Assembly (NCBI GenBank): GCA_023023105.1
Contig: CP083824.1
Coordinates: forward strand, 2,046,001 to 2,110,000
Length of the DNA stretch: 64,000 nucleotides
Reading direction: 5' to 3'
Source: Enterobacter ludwigii
Lineage (GTDB): Bacteria > Pseudomonadota > Gammaproteobacteria > Enterobacterales > Enterobacteriaceae
Shown here in pieces: positions 11,626-20,598 of this stretch. Under the pieces are notes generated by a model, which did not search any database, was not told the origin of the DNA, and saw nothing but the letters and a program-made list of their open reading frames with translations. Numbering within the stretch: the stretch's first letter is position 1; each line of letters begins with the position of its first letter. The translations under genes and the position numbers were made by a program.

Positions 11626-12513
11626 TCAGTTTTTCTTCATGATCTCAGGCAGTAATTGCTCAATCACGCTGACGACACGTCGGACGCGCTGTGGAATAAA
11701 GCGGGCATCAGGGAAAACGGCATAGAGGAATCGGTCGGGTAACCGCCAGGCGGGTAAGATCGGCACCAGTGTGCCATTTTTCAATGCTCTGGCCGCAAGC
11801 GGTAGCTGCATGCCTCCGATTCCGATGTCTGACTCCAGCGCCTGTAATAGCGCGTCGCTGGTATTGGCGCGGAAAACGGTATTCACCTTCACGTCGAGGG
11901 TCTCTTCCTGAGAAAGCAGCCGCAATGGGGCATCCAGCGGGATGCCGCTAAATCGTACATGTGGCAGCGTCGCCAGCTCGCTGACGCTGTGCACCGCCTG
12001 AAATTCGGGGGTGGCAAACAGCGCGGTTTCAACACGTGCCAGCACGCGAGCCGCATGCGCCATAGGAGGCTCACTGCTTAGTCGTATTGCGACATCCACC
12101 CCTTCTGTCACCAGGTCGGCAATGCGGTCATCGAGGGAAAGCATCAGGTGCAATTCTGGATGCAGGCGTTGCAGCGAAAGCAAATGTGGCAAAAAGATCT
12201 GGCCCAGCCCGCTCGGCAGCTGGACATGCACTCTCCCCTGAAATTGCTGATCGACAGGATCCAGCCGCATCTCAGCTTCCCGCATGGCATCCAGCACAAG
12301 CTGCATATCACGGCTGTAACGCTCTCCCTGTTCAGTCAACTTCATTGATCGCGTTGTACGATGCAGCAACACGACACCAAGCTCTTGTTCAAGGGCGGCG
12401 ATCTGCTGGCTGACCGCAGATTGCTTCATCCCGCTCTGGCGGGCGGCGGCAGAAAAGGAACCTGCTTTTGCAACGCAAAGAAAGGTGGAAATGGCGTTGA
12501 GTTTATTATTCAT
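11626..12513 (-). CDS. LysR-family transcriptional regulator
   Basis: 295 residues. The N-terminal winged HTH (about 3-62) contains GSFSAAARQSGMKQSAVSQQI, and a LysR substrate-binding domain follows (about 90-290, with VHVQLPSGLGQIFLP and VDVAIRLS). The sequence type is that of the large CrgA/YafC-like subgroup. It is divergent from the NAD-dependent reductase gene at 12611, its likely target. The effector cannot be told from sequence. Confidence 0.9.
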   Translation of the reverse strand: MNNKLNAISTFLCVAKAGSFSAAARQSGMKQSAVSQQIAALEQELGVVLLHRTTRSMKLTEQGERYSRDMQLVLDAMREAEMRLDPVDQQFQGRVHVQLPSGLGQIFLPHLLSLQRLHPELHLMLSLDDRIADLVTEGVDVAIRLSSEPPMAHAARVLARVETALFATPEFQAVHSVSELATLPHVRFSGIPLDAPLRLLSQEETLDVKVNTVFRANTSDALLQALESDIGIGGMQLPLAARALKNGTLVPILPAWRLPDRFLYAVFPDARFIPQRVRRVVSVIEQLLPEIMKKN

Positions 12514-12610
12514 TTAATGATTTTTCTGATAAGTGCCATCGGTTTAAGGGGATATCCAATAAAAAAATAATATATGACACTGCGCCTGTCACCCTTTCTG
12601 GAGAAACTTC

Positions 12611-13666
12611 ATGAATAAGATGCCGCAACAAAACGTCGCGCTGGTCGCTGGTGCCAGCGGAATTGTGGGTAGACAGCTCGTCAAAACGCTCCTGCACAAT
12701 AAATGGCAGGTGATCGGTCTCAGTCGCCATGCAGTGACCCATCCGGATGCTATTCCGATGGTGAATGTCGATTTACTGGATGCGCAGAACAGCGCAGAGG
12801 TGCTGCAACCCCTGAGTGGTATCACCCATATTTTTTACAGCGCCTGGGCGAACGCGGCAAACTGGACAGACATGGTCGAGCCGAACGTTACGATGCTGCG
12901 TCATCTGGTCAGTCATATCGAAAAAACAGCACCGCTGCAGACGGTCAGCCTGATGCAGGGGTACAAAGTCTATGGTGCACATCTGGGGCCGTTCAAAACC
13001 CCGGCACGCGAAAGCGATCCGGGCGTACCGGGTGCAGAATTTAACGCCGCTCAGCTCACGTGGCTCAGCGATTTTCAGCGTGGGAAAAGCTGGCACTGGA
13101 ATGCCATCAGACCGGGCGTGGTGGGAAGTACCGTGCCCGGCAACACGATGAATCTGGCGCTGAGCATCGCTCTGTATGCGTCTTTGTGTAAGGCTCAGGG
13201 GCTACCTTTGCGCTTTCCCGGTACCGAGCAGACCTGGCACAGTATCGTTGATCATACCGACGCCGGGTTGCTGGCCGAGGCAACGCTGTGGGCTGCCACG
13301 ACATCTGCGGCGCAGAATCAGGCTTTCAACGTGAATAACGGCGATATCTGGCGCTGGAGTGAGCTATGGCCGCGCATCGCACGCTGGTTTGAACTGGAAT
13401 CTGCTCCGCCCGTGAGGTTGTCATTTCATCAGCTGTTTAAGGACTATCGTGAGGTATGGCGCGAGCTTGCCAGAGATCGGCTGGTAGAAACGGATATTAT
13501 GCAGCTGAATGACGGACATTTTGCCGATTTCGTCTTTAGCTGGAATTACGACATGTTCGGTGATGGCAGCAAGCTTCGGCGGTCTGGCTTCACGCGAATG
13601 CAGGCAACCGATGAGATGTTTTTCAACCTGTTCGCGCAGCTGAGAGCGGCACGTATTATTCCCTGA
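12611..13666 (+). CDS. NAD(P)-dependent SDR-family reductase (PRISE/5-beta-reductase-like)
   Basis: 351-residue extended short-chain dehydrogenase. The N-terminal Rossmann motif is VAGASGIVGRQLVKTL (G-x-x-G-x-x-G). The sequences FYSAWANAANW and QGYKVYGAHLGPFKTPARE resemble the progesterone-5-beta-reductase/iridoid-synthase-like (PRISE) group, where the YGAHLG-type segment replaces the usual YxxxK. Bacterial members reduce activated enones, but the substrate here is unknown. It starts after GGAGAAACTTC, divergent from a LysR gene, and is convergent with the nitronate monooxygenase gene. Confidence 0.8.
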   Translation: MNKMPQQNVALVAGASGIVGRQLVKTLLHNKWQVIGLSRHAVTHPDAIPMVNVDLLDAQNSAEVLQPLSGITHIFYSAWANAANWTDMVEPNVTMLRHLVSHIEKTAPLQTVSLMQGYKVYGAHLGPFKTPARESDPGVPGAEFNAAQLTWLSDFQRGKSWHWNAIRPGVVGSTVPGNTMNLALSIALYASLCKAQGLPLRFPGTEQTWHSIVDHTDAGLLAEATLWAATTSAAQNQAFNVNNGDIWRWSELWPRIARWFELESAPPVRLSFHQLFKDYREVWRELARDRLVETDIMQLNDGHFADFVFSWNYDMFGDGSKLRRSGFTRMQATDEMFFNLFAQLRAARIIP

Positions 13667-13674
13667 CTGTAAGG

Positions 13675-13698
13675 GCGTCCTGGTGCAAGCCAGGACGC
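13675..13698. terminator. Bidirectional-type hairpin between convergent genes
   Basis: GCGTCCTGG / CCAGGACGC perfect 9-bp stem with a 6-base loop between the SDR gene and the nitronate monooxygenase gene. It has no clear T run. Confidence 0.6.
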
Positions 13699-13706
13699 GG
13701 GGACAC

Positions 13707-14687
13707 TTACTCAACTGTTAACGCATTGACGACGTCGGCGACGCTTTTAACACTACGGATATTTCCGATGCCTGTGCCAAGCGCGATATAACCTTCATCG
13801 GTGTTGTCTTCCAGCATACCCAGGCGTAAACCCCGTAATCCTCCCATCACCTTGCCCAACTCTTCGTTGCTTGCACCTGTTTTATCCATCAACGCCAGTT
13901 TTTCCGCCAGCTTGCCGGGAAGAGAACGGTAGTAATGGGGCACGGTGCGGAAAAGCAGCAAATCGAGACCGTTGGCGGCAATAATTTTATCTTTGACCCC
14001 CTGCGGCACGCGGCTTTCTTCTGTGCTGATAAAGACCGAACCGGCAAACACGCCTTCAGCGCCTAATGCATGGGCCGCTCTGGCGGTGCGGTTATCGGTA
14101 ATACCCCCCGCAGCCATCACTGGAATGTGCTTCACGGCATCGGCAATCAGCGGCACGATGGAAAAGGTGCCAAGCACCGTTGCGGGCAATGTGCCCCCTT
14201 CGTCAAAACCGGTGGCGACGATAATGTCTGCTCCCAGGTCTTCTGCGAGACGAGTGTTTTCAGGCGTTGGGTTGATGTCGCGGTAGATAATGGTGATACC
14301 TGTCTCTTTTAACTCGTTAAAAAGCGCTGGAATAATGCTGCCTTCCCCATAACCCGTATACACCACGGCCCTGATACCTTCTTCTTTTACCACCTGAAGG
14401 ATAGGCCCGGTCCAGATGTCATTAACGGCTGTGGGGATCAGGTTCACGCCAAAGGGTTTTTCGGTCAGCCGTTTGGTTTTACGAATTTCCTCACGCATTT
14501 TTTCAGCGGTCTCTTTCGGCGTAGAGACCGCGGTATCGGCGGTTAAACCTGCATTTGGTCCCAGCACACCGAGCCCTCCGGCATTGCTGACTGCGGCGAC
14601 TAATCGTGCATCAGTGAGCCAGGATAAAGGCCCCTGAATAACAGGTTTTTCGATACCCAGGATCTGACAGATACGGTTATTTTTCAT
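13707..14687 (-). CDS. Nitronate monooxygenase family FMN enzyme
   Basis: 326-residue TIM-barrel FMN protein of the 2-nitropropane dioxygenase/FabK-like family. Visible motifs: GIEKPVIQGPLSWL at the N-terminus, VSNAGGLGVLG, GADIIVATGFDEGG, PVMAAGGITDNRTARAAHALGA (phosphate binding) and GVFAGSVFISTEES. Family members oxidise alkyl nitronates such as propionate-3-nitronate. It is divergent from a LysR gene, its likely regulator, with about 135 bp between the starts. It could also act on another substrate, since the family is broad. Confidence 0.85.
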   Translation of the reverse strand: MKNNRICQILGIEKPVIQGPLSWLTDARLVAAVSNAGGLGVLGPNAGLTADTAVSTPKETAEKMREEIRKTKRLTEKPFGVNLIPTAVNDIWTGPILQVVKEEGIRAVVYTGYGEGSIIPALFNELKETGITIIYRDINPTPENTRLAEDLGADIIVATGFDEGGTLPATVLGTFSIVPLIADAVKHIPVMAAGGITDNRTARAAHALGAEGVFAGSVFISTEESRVPQGVKDKIIAANGLDLLLFRTVPHYYRSLPGKLAEKLALMDKTGASNEELGKVMGGLRGLRLGMLEDNTDEGYIALGTGIGNIRSVKSVADVVNALTVE

Positions 14688-14822
14688 AGCAGACTCTCCC
14701 TCATGTTTGAATGGGGGAGAGTGTAGGGCTCAATATTGTTAGGAAAAATAGCCAAAAAGATTCATCACTGTTATAAAATTCATAACAATAACTTTATCCT
14801 GCTTGCGGCAAAAACATCCTTT

Positions 14823-15707
14823 ATGCAAATAAACCTCTTTGAATCTATTAGGATTTTTATTGAAATTATCGAGTCAGGGAGTCTTACCCAGGCGGCGGAG
14901 AATCTGCAAATCCATCGTCCGGCAGTCACCAAAGCATTACAGCTTCTGGAGCAACACAGCGGCACACGTTTACTGCAACGAACAACGCGTCGTATCAGCC
15001 TGACACCTGATGGGGAAGCGTTTTACCGTCAGAGTAAACCTCTGCTGGTGCAGGCTGATGAATTACTGGAGTCGTTTGGCAGTGGCCGGGCAATACACGG
15101 TCAGTTACGTGTGGATATGCCCATCTCTTTTGCGGCGTTGCGGGTGATACCTAATCTGCCTGATTTTTATCGCCAGCATCCTGAAATCGATATTATCCTG
15201 AGCAGTTCTGACCGTCGTCGGGATATGCTACGAGAGGGCCTGGACTGTGTGCTACGGGTGGGAGAACTCGACGATGGTGACTATATCGCGCGTAAAATCG
15301 GGAATATCAAGATTACGACTTGCGCCAGCCCGGCCTGGCTTGCGAAAAACGGCACGCCTGCAACGCTGGATGATTTACGCGAACATCAGGCGATCAACTG
15401 GGTTAACAACAACAGCAGACAAATTTATCCGTGGACTTTTACAACGCCAGAAGGGACTGCTGAGATTAAACTTCCCGGAAAACTTGTGGTGGATAACTCC
15501 GAAGCCTACATTGCGGCAGGTCTGGCCGGACTGGGATTAATGCAGGGGATGAATCTCTTTCTGCAGCCTTACATTGACCGCGGTCTTCTGGTTGAAGTCT
15601 TGCCAGACTACCGATCTCCGGACCGAAAATTGTCACTTCTCTATCCACACCGTCACCTCTCCCGAAAAGTGCGGGTATTTACCGAGTGGCTGGAGAGTCT
15701 GGTGTGA
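14823..15707 (+). CDS. LysR-family transcriptional regulator
   Basis: 294 residues from the ATG at 14823 (MQINLFESIRIF). The HTH contains GSLTQAAENLQIHRPAVTKAL, and the effector domain has VDMPISFAALRVIPNLPDF and DCVLRVGEL. It is divergent from the nitronate monooxygenase gene. The frame is open further upstream to 14736, but that part overlaps the promoter region and is not LysR-like. The 3' end overlaps the convergent MocR-type gene by 29 bp. Confidence 0.9.
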   Translation: MQINLFESIRIFIEIIESGSLTQAAENLQIHRPAVTKALQLLEQHSGTRLLQRTTRRISLTPDGEAFYRQSKPLLVQADELLESFGSGRAIHGQLRVDMPISFAALRVIPNLPDFYRQHPEIDIILSSSDRRRDMLREGLDCVLRVGELDDGDYIARKIGNIKITTCASPAWLAKNGTPATLDDLREHQAINWVNNNSRQIYPWTFTTPEGTAEIKLPGKLVVDNSEAYIAAGLAGLGLMQGMNLFLQPYIDRGLLVEVLPDYRSPDRKLSLLYPHRHLSRKVRVFTEWLESLV

Positions 15708-17193
15708 AAACAGCCAGTTCGTGACACAGCGCGCCAATCTGTTCCACGGCATTCAGCAGGAGGAGCGTTGGTTCGTTTGCGCAGTTTAGCCGCAGAAAGT
15801 GCGTTAATTCTGCGCCAGGGGAAAACAGCGGGCCAGGGCTGACGCCGATGCCCAACGCCAGCGCACGTCGATGCACCTCCAGCGCGTTGATCTGCTGAGG
15901 AAGTTCTACCCACAACAGGAAACCGGCAGTGGGCACGTTAACACGTGTACCCGGTGGGAAACTCGTCTCGACCCGCGCAACGACGGCGTCTATTCCCTCT
16001 GCGATCCGGTGCTTTAACCGCCGCAGATGACGATCGTAGTCGCCACTTGCGAGGATCTCGCTCGTTGCGGCTTCCAGCATTGGCGCACCTGCCCACTCTC
16101 CGGCCATACGCGTCTGCAATACCTGCGCGTGGTAGCGCCCGGCGGCAATCCAGCCGATCCGCCAGCCTGGCGCAAGCGTTTTAGAGAGCGAACTGCAGTA
16201 AATCACGTTTCCGCTCTGGTCGAACGCTTTGCAGGCCGGAGGGCGTTGCCCTTCGCCAACGAGGTCACCATAGACATCGTCCTCAATTAAAGGGATCTCT
16301 GCCTGCTCAAGCAGAGCAACAAGCTCTTGCTTGCGTGCAACGGGCATACTGGCACCCAAAGGGTTTTGCACGGTGGGTGAGGCCAAAACGGCAGCGGGGC
16401 GGTGGTAGCGAATGGCGTCAGCCAGCGGTTCCAGTAACAGGCCTTCAACGGGATCGGTCGGGATCGCTAAGGCTCTTAGGCCTAAATCTTCCAGCAGCAG
16501 GAGTGTACCAAAGTAGGCAGGCTGCTCAATCGCTACGACATCACCTGGCTGGCACACTGCCTGAAGGGCAAGGCGCAGCGCCTGCGTTGCACCCGCGGTG
16601 ATGATGAGATCATCCGCGCCGAAACGAGCCCCCCATTGCGCAGAACGCGCGGCAATCTTACTTCGTAAATCACGCCTTCCCGGAGGCAGGCTATAGCTTT
16701 GTCCGTGTGCGTCCAGACGGCGGACGGCAGAGTGCAACGCCCGTTGCAGCATATCGCCGGGTAGCCATGCGGGGTCAGGCAGGGCTGCGCCCAACGGTAT
16801 CAGACGGGCTTCTGCACTGCTGAACAGCGAGCGGGCCACGGCGGACATTGCCACAGGGACCGGACCAGGTACGGAGTGCGAAGGTTCCGCACGCGGAGTG
16901 ATGCTGGTCTGGCAGATGAAGTAGCCCGAACGCGGACGCGCCACAATCAGCCCCTCTGCTTCAAGGCAACGAAGGGCTTCCAGCGCCGTCGGAAGGCTAA
17001 CGTGTTCGCGTTCGGCCAGTTTACGCGCGGAGATCATCCGGTCGCCTACACGCAACGCACCTGAAGTCAGTGTTAGACGGAGCATCTCAGCTATTCGGCG
17101 GTAATGTGGGGACGACGGAGATGGGGCAGACATGGGCATCTGTTCAGGCTGATTTTCGATAAAACTGACTATACAGCCAATGATGCGCGCCAT
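15679..17193 (-). CDS. MocR-type GntR regulator with aminotransferase domain
   Basis: Up to 504 residues. An N-terminal GntR-type winged helix (about 30-95: RVGDRMISARKLAEREHVSLPTAL) is joined to a fold-type-I PLP-dependent aminotransferase domain (about 120-490). The PLP lysine is in SSLSKTLAPGWRIGW, with GATQALRLAL and EDDVYGDL also present. MocR proteins use the aminotransferase fold to sense PLP or amino compounds and usually control a neighbouring gene. The divergent target here would be nhoA, only 36 bp away. The start is uncertain: neither the ATG at 17193 nor in-frame ATGs near 17139 have a good ribosome site. Confidence 0.87.
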   Translation of the reverse strand: MARIIGCIVSFIENQPEQMPMSAPSPSSPHYRRIAEMLRLTLTSGALRVGDRMISARKLAEREHVSLPTALEALRCLEAEGLIVARPRSGYFICQTSITPRAEPSHSVPGPVPVAMSAVARSLFSSAEARLIPLGAALPDPAWLPGDMLQRALHSAVRRLDAHGQSYSLPPGRRDLRSKIAARSAQWGARFGADDLIITAGATQALRLALQAVCQPGDVVAIEQPAYFGTLLLLEDLGLRALAIPTDPVEGLLLEPLADAIRYHRPAAVLASPTVQNPLGASMPVARKQELVALLEQAEIPLIEDDVYGDLVGEGQRPPACKAFDQSGNVIYCSSLSKTLAPGWRIGWIAAGRYHAQVLQTRMAGEWAGAPMLEAATSEILASGDYDRHLRRLKHRIAEGIDAVVARVETSFPPGTRVNVPTAGFLLWVELPQQINALEVHRRALALGIGVSPGPLFSPGAELTHFLRLNCANEPTLLLLNAVEQIGALCHELAVFTPDSPATR

Positions 17194-17229
17194 CTATAGT
17201 GTCCGACATGTTCAGGACAAGGAGGCATT

Positions 17230-17997
17230 ATGCAGAGCAATAATTTCAACATCTCTACTTATTTCAAACGCATAAACTACACCGGACCGGTGGCTGCCGA
17301 TACGGCCACGTTACATGCGCTTATGCGTCATCAGCTCTTTTCAGTTCCCTTTGAAAATCTGGACGTGCAGGCGGGCAAAATTGTCTCGCTGGCACCAGAC
17401 GATATTGCCGATAAGGTGTTAACGCAGGGGCGCGGCGGTTACTGCTATGAGGTGAACGGTCTTTTTGCCATGGCGCTGGAGGCGGTAGGTATTCCTTACC
17501 GTTTCGTGGCGGCACGCCCGATGTTCTACCCTGCGCGACGACCGAAAACCCACATGGCGCTCATCGCTGAGGTAGATAGTCGACAGTGGCTTTGCGATCT
17601 CGGGTTCGGCAGCTACGGCATCCGTGCACCGATGGCGCTGGACACGCTTGATGTCGATATCACCCAGGATTTCGACACGTTTCGGCTTAGCCGTAGCGCA
17701 GAGGGCGAATATCTGCTTCAGGCAAAAGTGGAGGGGGAATGGGCCCGTCAATACGGCTTTGATCTCACGCCTCAGGAATGGATTGATTTCGTTCCGGCCA
17801 ACTACCTTAACTCCACGCATCCGGATGCCATCTTTGTCCAGAAGCTGGTGGTGGTGCAGCATCGCCCGGAAGGACGTGAGATTTTACTGGGCGATGTGCT
17901 GAAGACGATCACTGCGGATGGGGTTGAAATACAGCAACTGGCGGAGGAAGAAATCTCCAGTATGCTGAAAGACCGTTTTGCGTTGACGACGGCGTAA
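17230..17997 (+). CDS. nhoA: Arylamine N-acetyltransferase
   Basis: 255-residue cytoplasmic enzyme that transfers acetyl from acetyl-CoA to arylamines and hydroxylamines. The catalytic triad is readable as Cys72 (RGGYCYEVNG), His108 (KTHMAL) and Asp123 (CDLGFGSYG). It starts after AAGGAGG at ideal spacing. The E. coli NhoA I recall is 281 residues; this copy is shorter at the C-terminus. It is divergent from the MocR-type regulator. Confidence 0.9.
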   Translation: MQSNNFNISTYFKRINYTGPVAADTATLHALMRHQLFSVPFENLDVQAGKIVSLAPDDIADKVLTQGRGGYCYEVNGLFAMALEAVGIPYRFVAARPMFYPARRPKTHMALIAEVDSRQWLCDLGFGSYGIRAPMALDTLDVDITQDFDTFRLSRSAEGEYLLQAKVEGEWARQYGFDLTPQEWIDFVPANYLNSTHPDAIFVQKLVVVQHRPEGREILLGDVLKTITADGVEIQQLAEEEISSMLKDRFALTTA

Positions 17998-18036
17998 AAC
18001 AGAAGGGGCGGCCTGCTGTCACACTGCCCCGAGAAT

Positions 18037-18059
18037 CGCCCATACGGCTGGTATGGGCG
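18037..18059. terminator. Hairpin between convergent nhoA and yajD
   Basis: CGCCCATAC / GTATGGGCG stem with a 5-base loop between two convergent genes. There is no T run directly after it on the plus strand. Confidence 0.55.
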
Positions 18060-18067
18060 GTGCGATA

Positions 18068-18415
18068 TTATTTCTTCTTATTCATCATCGCTTTTAAATC
18101 GGCAAACGGGTTAAACGTGGCAACGCCCACGTCTTTTTGCGCGTCTTCCCCTGCAACCACGGTGGTACCGTACTGATCCGCTTCGGTGTATTTCGAGTGT
18201 TCATGGTCATGGCAGAACAGGCACAACAGTTCCCAGTTGCTGCCATCTTCCGGGTTGTTGGTATGGTCGTGATCGATATGGTGAACCGTGAGTTCACGCA
18301 GATTGGAATAAACAAACTCTCGCGAGCAGCGACCACACACCCATGGATAGATTTTTAATGCTTTTTCGCGATAGCCGCTTTCCAGCCGCGCGTAGTTTTT
18401 AGGGATCAAAGCCAT
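18068..18415 (-). CDS. yajD: HNH nuclease-family protein YajD
   Basis: 115 residues, near-identical to what I recall of E. coli YajD. It has an HNH/zinc motif: CGRCSREF, LTVHHIDHDHTNN, NWELLCLFCHDHEH, and the C-terminal KAMMNKKK. The paired CxxC motifs bind zinc around the HH-N-H core. Its biological role is unknown. In E. coli yajD is near tsx, so its position here between nhoA and a flavin oxidoreductase is a different context. Confidence 0.92.
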   Translation of the reverse strand: MALIPKNYARLESGYREKALKIYPWVCGRCSREFVYSNLRELTVHHIDHDHTNNPEDGSNWELLCLFCHDHEHSKYTEADQYGTTVVAGEDAQKDVGVATFNPFADLKAMMNKKK

Positions 18416-18593
18416 TGCCGGTTTTACCTGCCATGAAAAGAGTGGGGGATATTATATCCCATTATGGAGCGTAATGACGAACCCCTCAATTCAGTCAATT
18501 TATTTGAATCATTCCGTTAAATAAACGGCATTTATTCTCACCGGGTAATGCGTAAAGTAGGTGAGATGCAAAGTCCCATCAGGATAAATCGTT

Positions 18594-19619
18594 ATGAAAA
18601 AGATCGGGTTTCTGTCGTTTGGTCACTGGACACCTTCACCGCAGTCCGGTACGCGTTCAGCAGCGGATACATTGCTTCAGTCCATTGATTTGGCCGTGGC
18701 GGCCGAAGAGTTGGGTGCAGACGGCGCGTATTTCCGTGTGCACCACTTTGCCCGGCAGTTGAGCTCCCCGTTCCCCCTGCTGGCCGCAATAGGCGCCAAA
18801 ACGAAAACCATTGAAATCGGTACTGGCGTCATTGATATGCGCTATGAAAACCCGATGTACATGGCAGAGGATGCTGGAGCCGCGGATCTGATCTCAGGTG
18901 GGCGTTTGCAGCTTGGCATCAGCCGGGGTTCCCCGGAGCAGGTTATTGATGGCTGGCGTCATTTTGGCTATGTCCCGCAGGAAGGGGAAAACGAATCTGA
19001 TATGGCACGCCGCCATACCGAGGTACTGCTTGAGGTATTGCGTGGAGAAGGTTTTGCAAAACCGAATCCACAACCTATGTTCCCGAACCCGCCGGGGTTG
19101 CTGCGCCTTGAACCTTATTCCGCCGGTTTGCGCGAGCGTATCTGGTGGGGCGCCGGTTCGAATGCGACGGCAGTGTGGGCGGCAAAACTGGGAATGAACC
19201 TGCAAAGTTCTACCTTAAAAGACGATGAAACCGGTGAGCCGTTCCATATTCAGCAGGCAAAACAGATCCGCGCTTACCGTCAGGCGTGGGCGGAAGCGGG
19301 GCATACGCGTCAGCCACGAGTCTCGGTTAGCCGCAGTATTTTTGCGCTGATGGACGATCGCGATCGGATGTACTTCGGCTCCAGCCGGAGCGACAGCGAT
19401 AGCGTCGGTTATCTTGATGAGAAAACGCGTGCGATCTTCGGACGTAGCTATGCCGCAGAGCCTAACAAGCTGATTGAACAGTTGAAAAAGGACGACGCGA
19501 TTGCCGAAGCCGATACGTTATTATTGACCGTGCCGAATCAACTTGGTGTGGATTACAATGCGCACGTGATTGAGTCCATTCTCAAACATGTCGCACCGGC
19601 AATGGGCTGGCGCGAGTAG
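18594..19619 (+). CDS. LLM-class (luciferase-like) flavin-dependent oxidoreductase
   Basis: 341 residues with the bacterial-luciferase TIM-barrel signature: EELGADGAYFRVHHFA, IEIGTGVIDMRYENP, AEDAGAADLISGGRLQLGISRGS. The family uses reduced FMN or F420; in Enterobacteriaceae FMNH2 is expected. The start follows AGGATAAATCGTT. The next gene, a medium-chain dehydrogenase, starts 28 bp downstream in the same direction, so the two are probably one operon. The substrate is unknown. Confidence 0.85.
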   Translation: MKKIGFLSFGHWTPSPQSGTRSAADTLLQSIDLAVAAEELGADGAYFRVHHFARQLSSPFPLLAAIGAKTKTIEIGTGVIDMRYENPMYMAEDAGAADLISGGRLQLGISRGSPEQVIDGWRHFGYVPQEGENESDMARRHTEVLLEVLRGEGFAKPNPQPMFPNPPGLLRLEPYSAGLRERIWWGAGSNATAVWAAKLGMNLQSSTLKDDETGEPFHIQQAKQIRAYRQAWAEAGHTRQPRVSVSRSIFALMDDRDRMYFGSSRSDSDSVGYLDEKTRAIFGRSYAAEPNKLIEQLKKDDAIAEADTLLLTVPNQLGVDYNAHVIESILKHVAPAMGWRE

Positions 19620-19647
19620 CCATTCTGTAATTAGCCGTGAGATCGTA

Positions 19648-20595
19648 ATGGAAAACCTGGCCCTCTGGTATCGACGTTTTGGCGAGCCAGATTCTGTTCT
19701 GCAGCCGGAAACAGCGCCATTGGGCGAGCTTGCTCCAGGTCATATTCGTGTGCAAATGCTGTTTTCCCCGGTGAACGCGTCCGATCTTATCCCCATTACC
19801 GGGGCCTATCGCCACCGGACGCCGCTACCGGCGGTGGCAGGGTATGAAGGCGTCGGGATTGTGACCCAGGCACCAGCCCCCTTCACGGGGCTGGTGGGCA
19901 AGCGCGTCTTACCCTTACGGGGGCAGGGAACCTGGCAGCGCTATGTTGATTGCCCGGCTGAGTATACGATCCCGGTTCCGGACAATATCGACTCACGCCT
20001 GGCCGCACGGGCCTATATCAATCCGCTGGCGGCGCAGATGATGCTCGCTCACTATCCACCACAGGGAAAGCGGGTGTTGCTCACGGCTGCCGGTTCTGAC
20101 TGTGCCATTCTGCTCGGGCAGTGGGCGCGTCAGAGGGGAGCACAAGCGGTATACGGTATTCACCGTTCACCTGTACATGCTGAAAGGCTGGATGCGATGG
20201 GGATCATTCCCGTCGCGCAACAGGATACGAAGAGAATCGGCGCTATCGCTGCGTGTGCCGATGTTGTTTACGATGCGACCGGAGGAGCGCTTGCGGAAGC
20301 TATTCTCAACGTGATGCCCGAGCAGGGCATGTTTGTTTGCTACGGACTGCTCTCCGGGCAAACCTTCCGTCAGCAGCGCCCCATGCCGCGCGTGGCATGG
20401 TTTCATATTCGCAACTATCTCGATGCCCTCAGCGTGGAGGCGTGGCATGCCGAGTTCGAACGCATCTGGCCTCAGTTGCGTGGTAGCCAGTACAGCCATG
20501 CCACGGTGTACCCTCTGACGGAATGGCAGAGGGCGCTAAGTGCGTACCGTGAAGGTGGCAGGATCGGCAAGCCGATCCTGTCGATGATAGCGTGA
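19648..20595 (+). CDS. Zinc-type alcohol dehydrogenase-like / quinone oxidoreductase family protein
   Basis: 315-residue medium-chain dehydrogenase/reductase. The N-terminal GroES-like domain has VRVQ-like ASDLIPITGAYRHRTPLPAVAGYEGVG; the Rossmann domain has VLLTAAGSDCAILLGQWARQRGA. It resembles the trans-2-enoyl-CoA reductase/quinone oxidoreductase branch and shows no structural-zinc cysteine cluster. The ATG at 19648 follows the upstream gene by 28 bp; the frame is open earlier only within that gene. It ends 3 bp from the convergent tqsA stop. Confidence 0.82.
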   Translation: MENLALWYRRFGEPDSVLQPETAPLGELAPGHIRVQMLFSPVNASDLIPITGAYRHRTPLPAVAGYEGVGIVTQAPAPFTGLVGKRVLPLRGQGTWQRYVDCPAEYTIPVPDNIDSRLAARAYINPLAAQMMLAHYPPQGKRVLLTAAGSDCAILLGQWARQRGAQAVYGIHRSPVHAERLDAMGIIPVAQQDTKRIGAIAACADVVYDATGGALAEAILNVMPEQGMFVCYGLLSGQTFRQQRPMPRVAWFHIRNYLDALSVEAWHAEFERIWPQLRGSQYSHATVYPLTEWQRALSAYREGGRIGKPILSMIA

Positions 20596-20598
20596 CCG

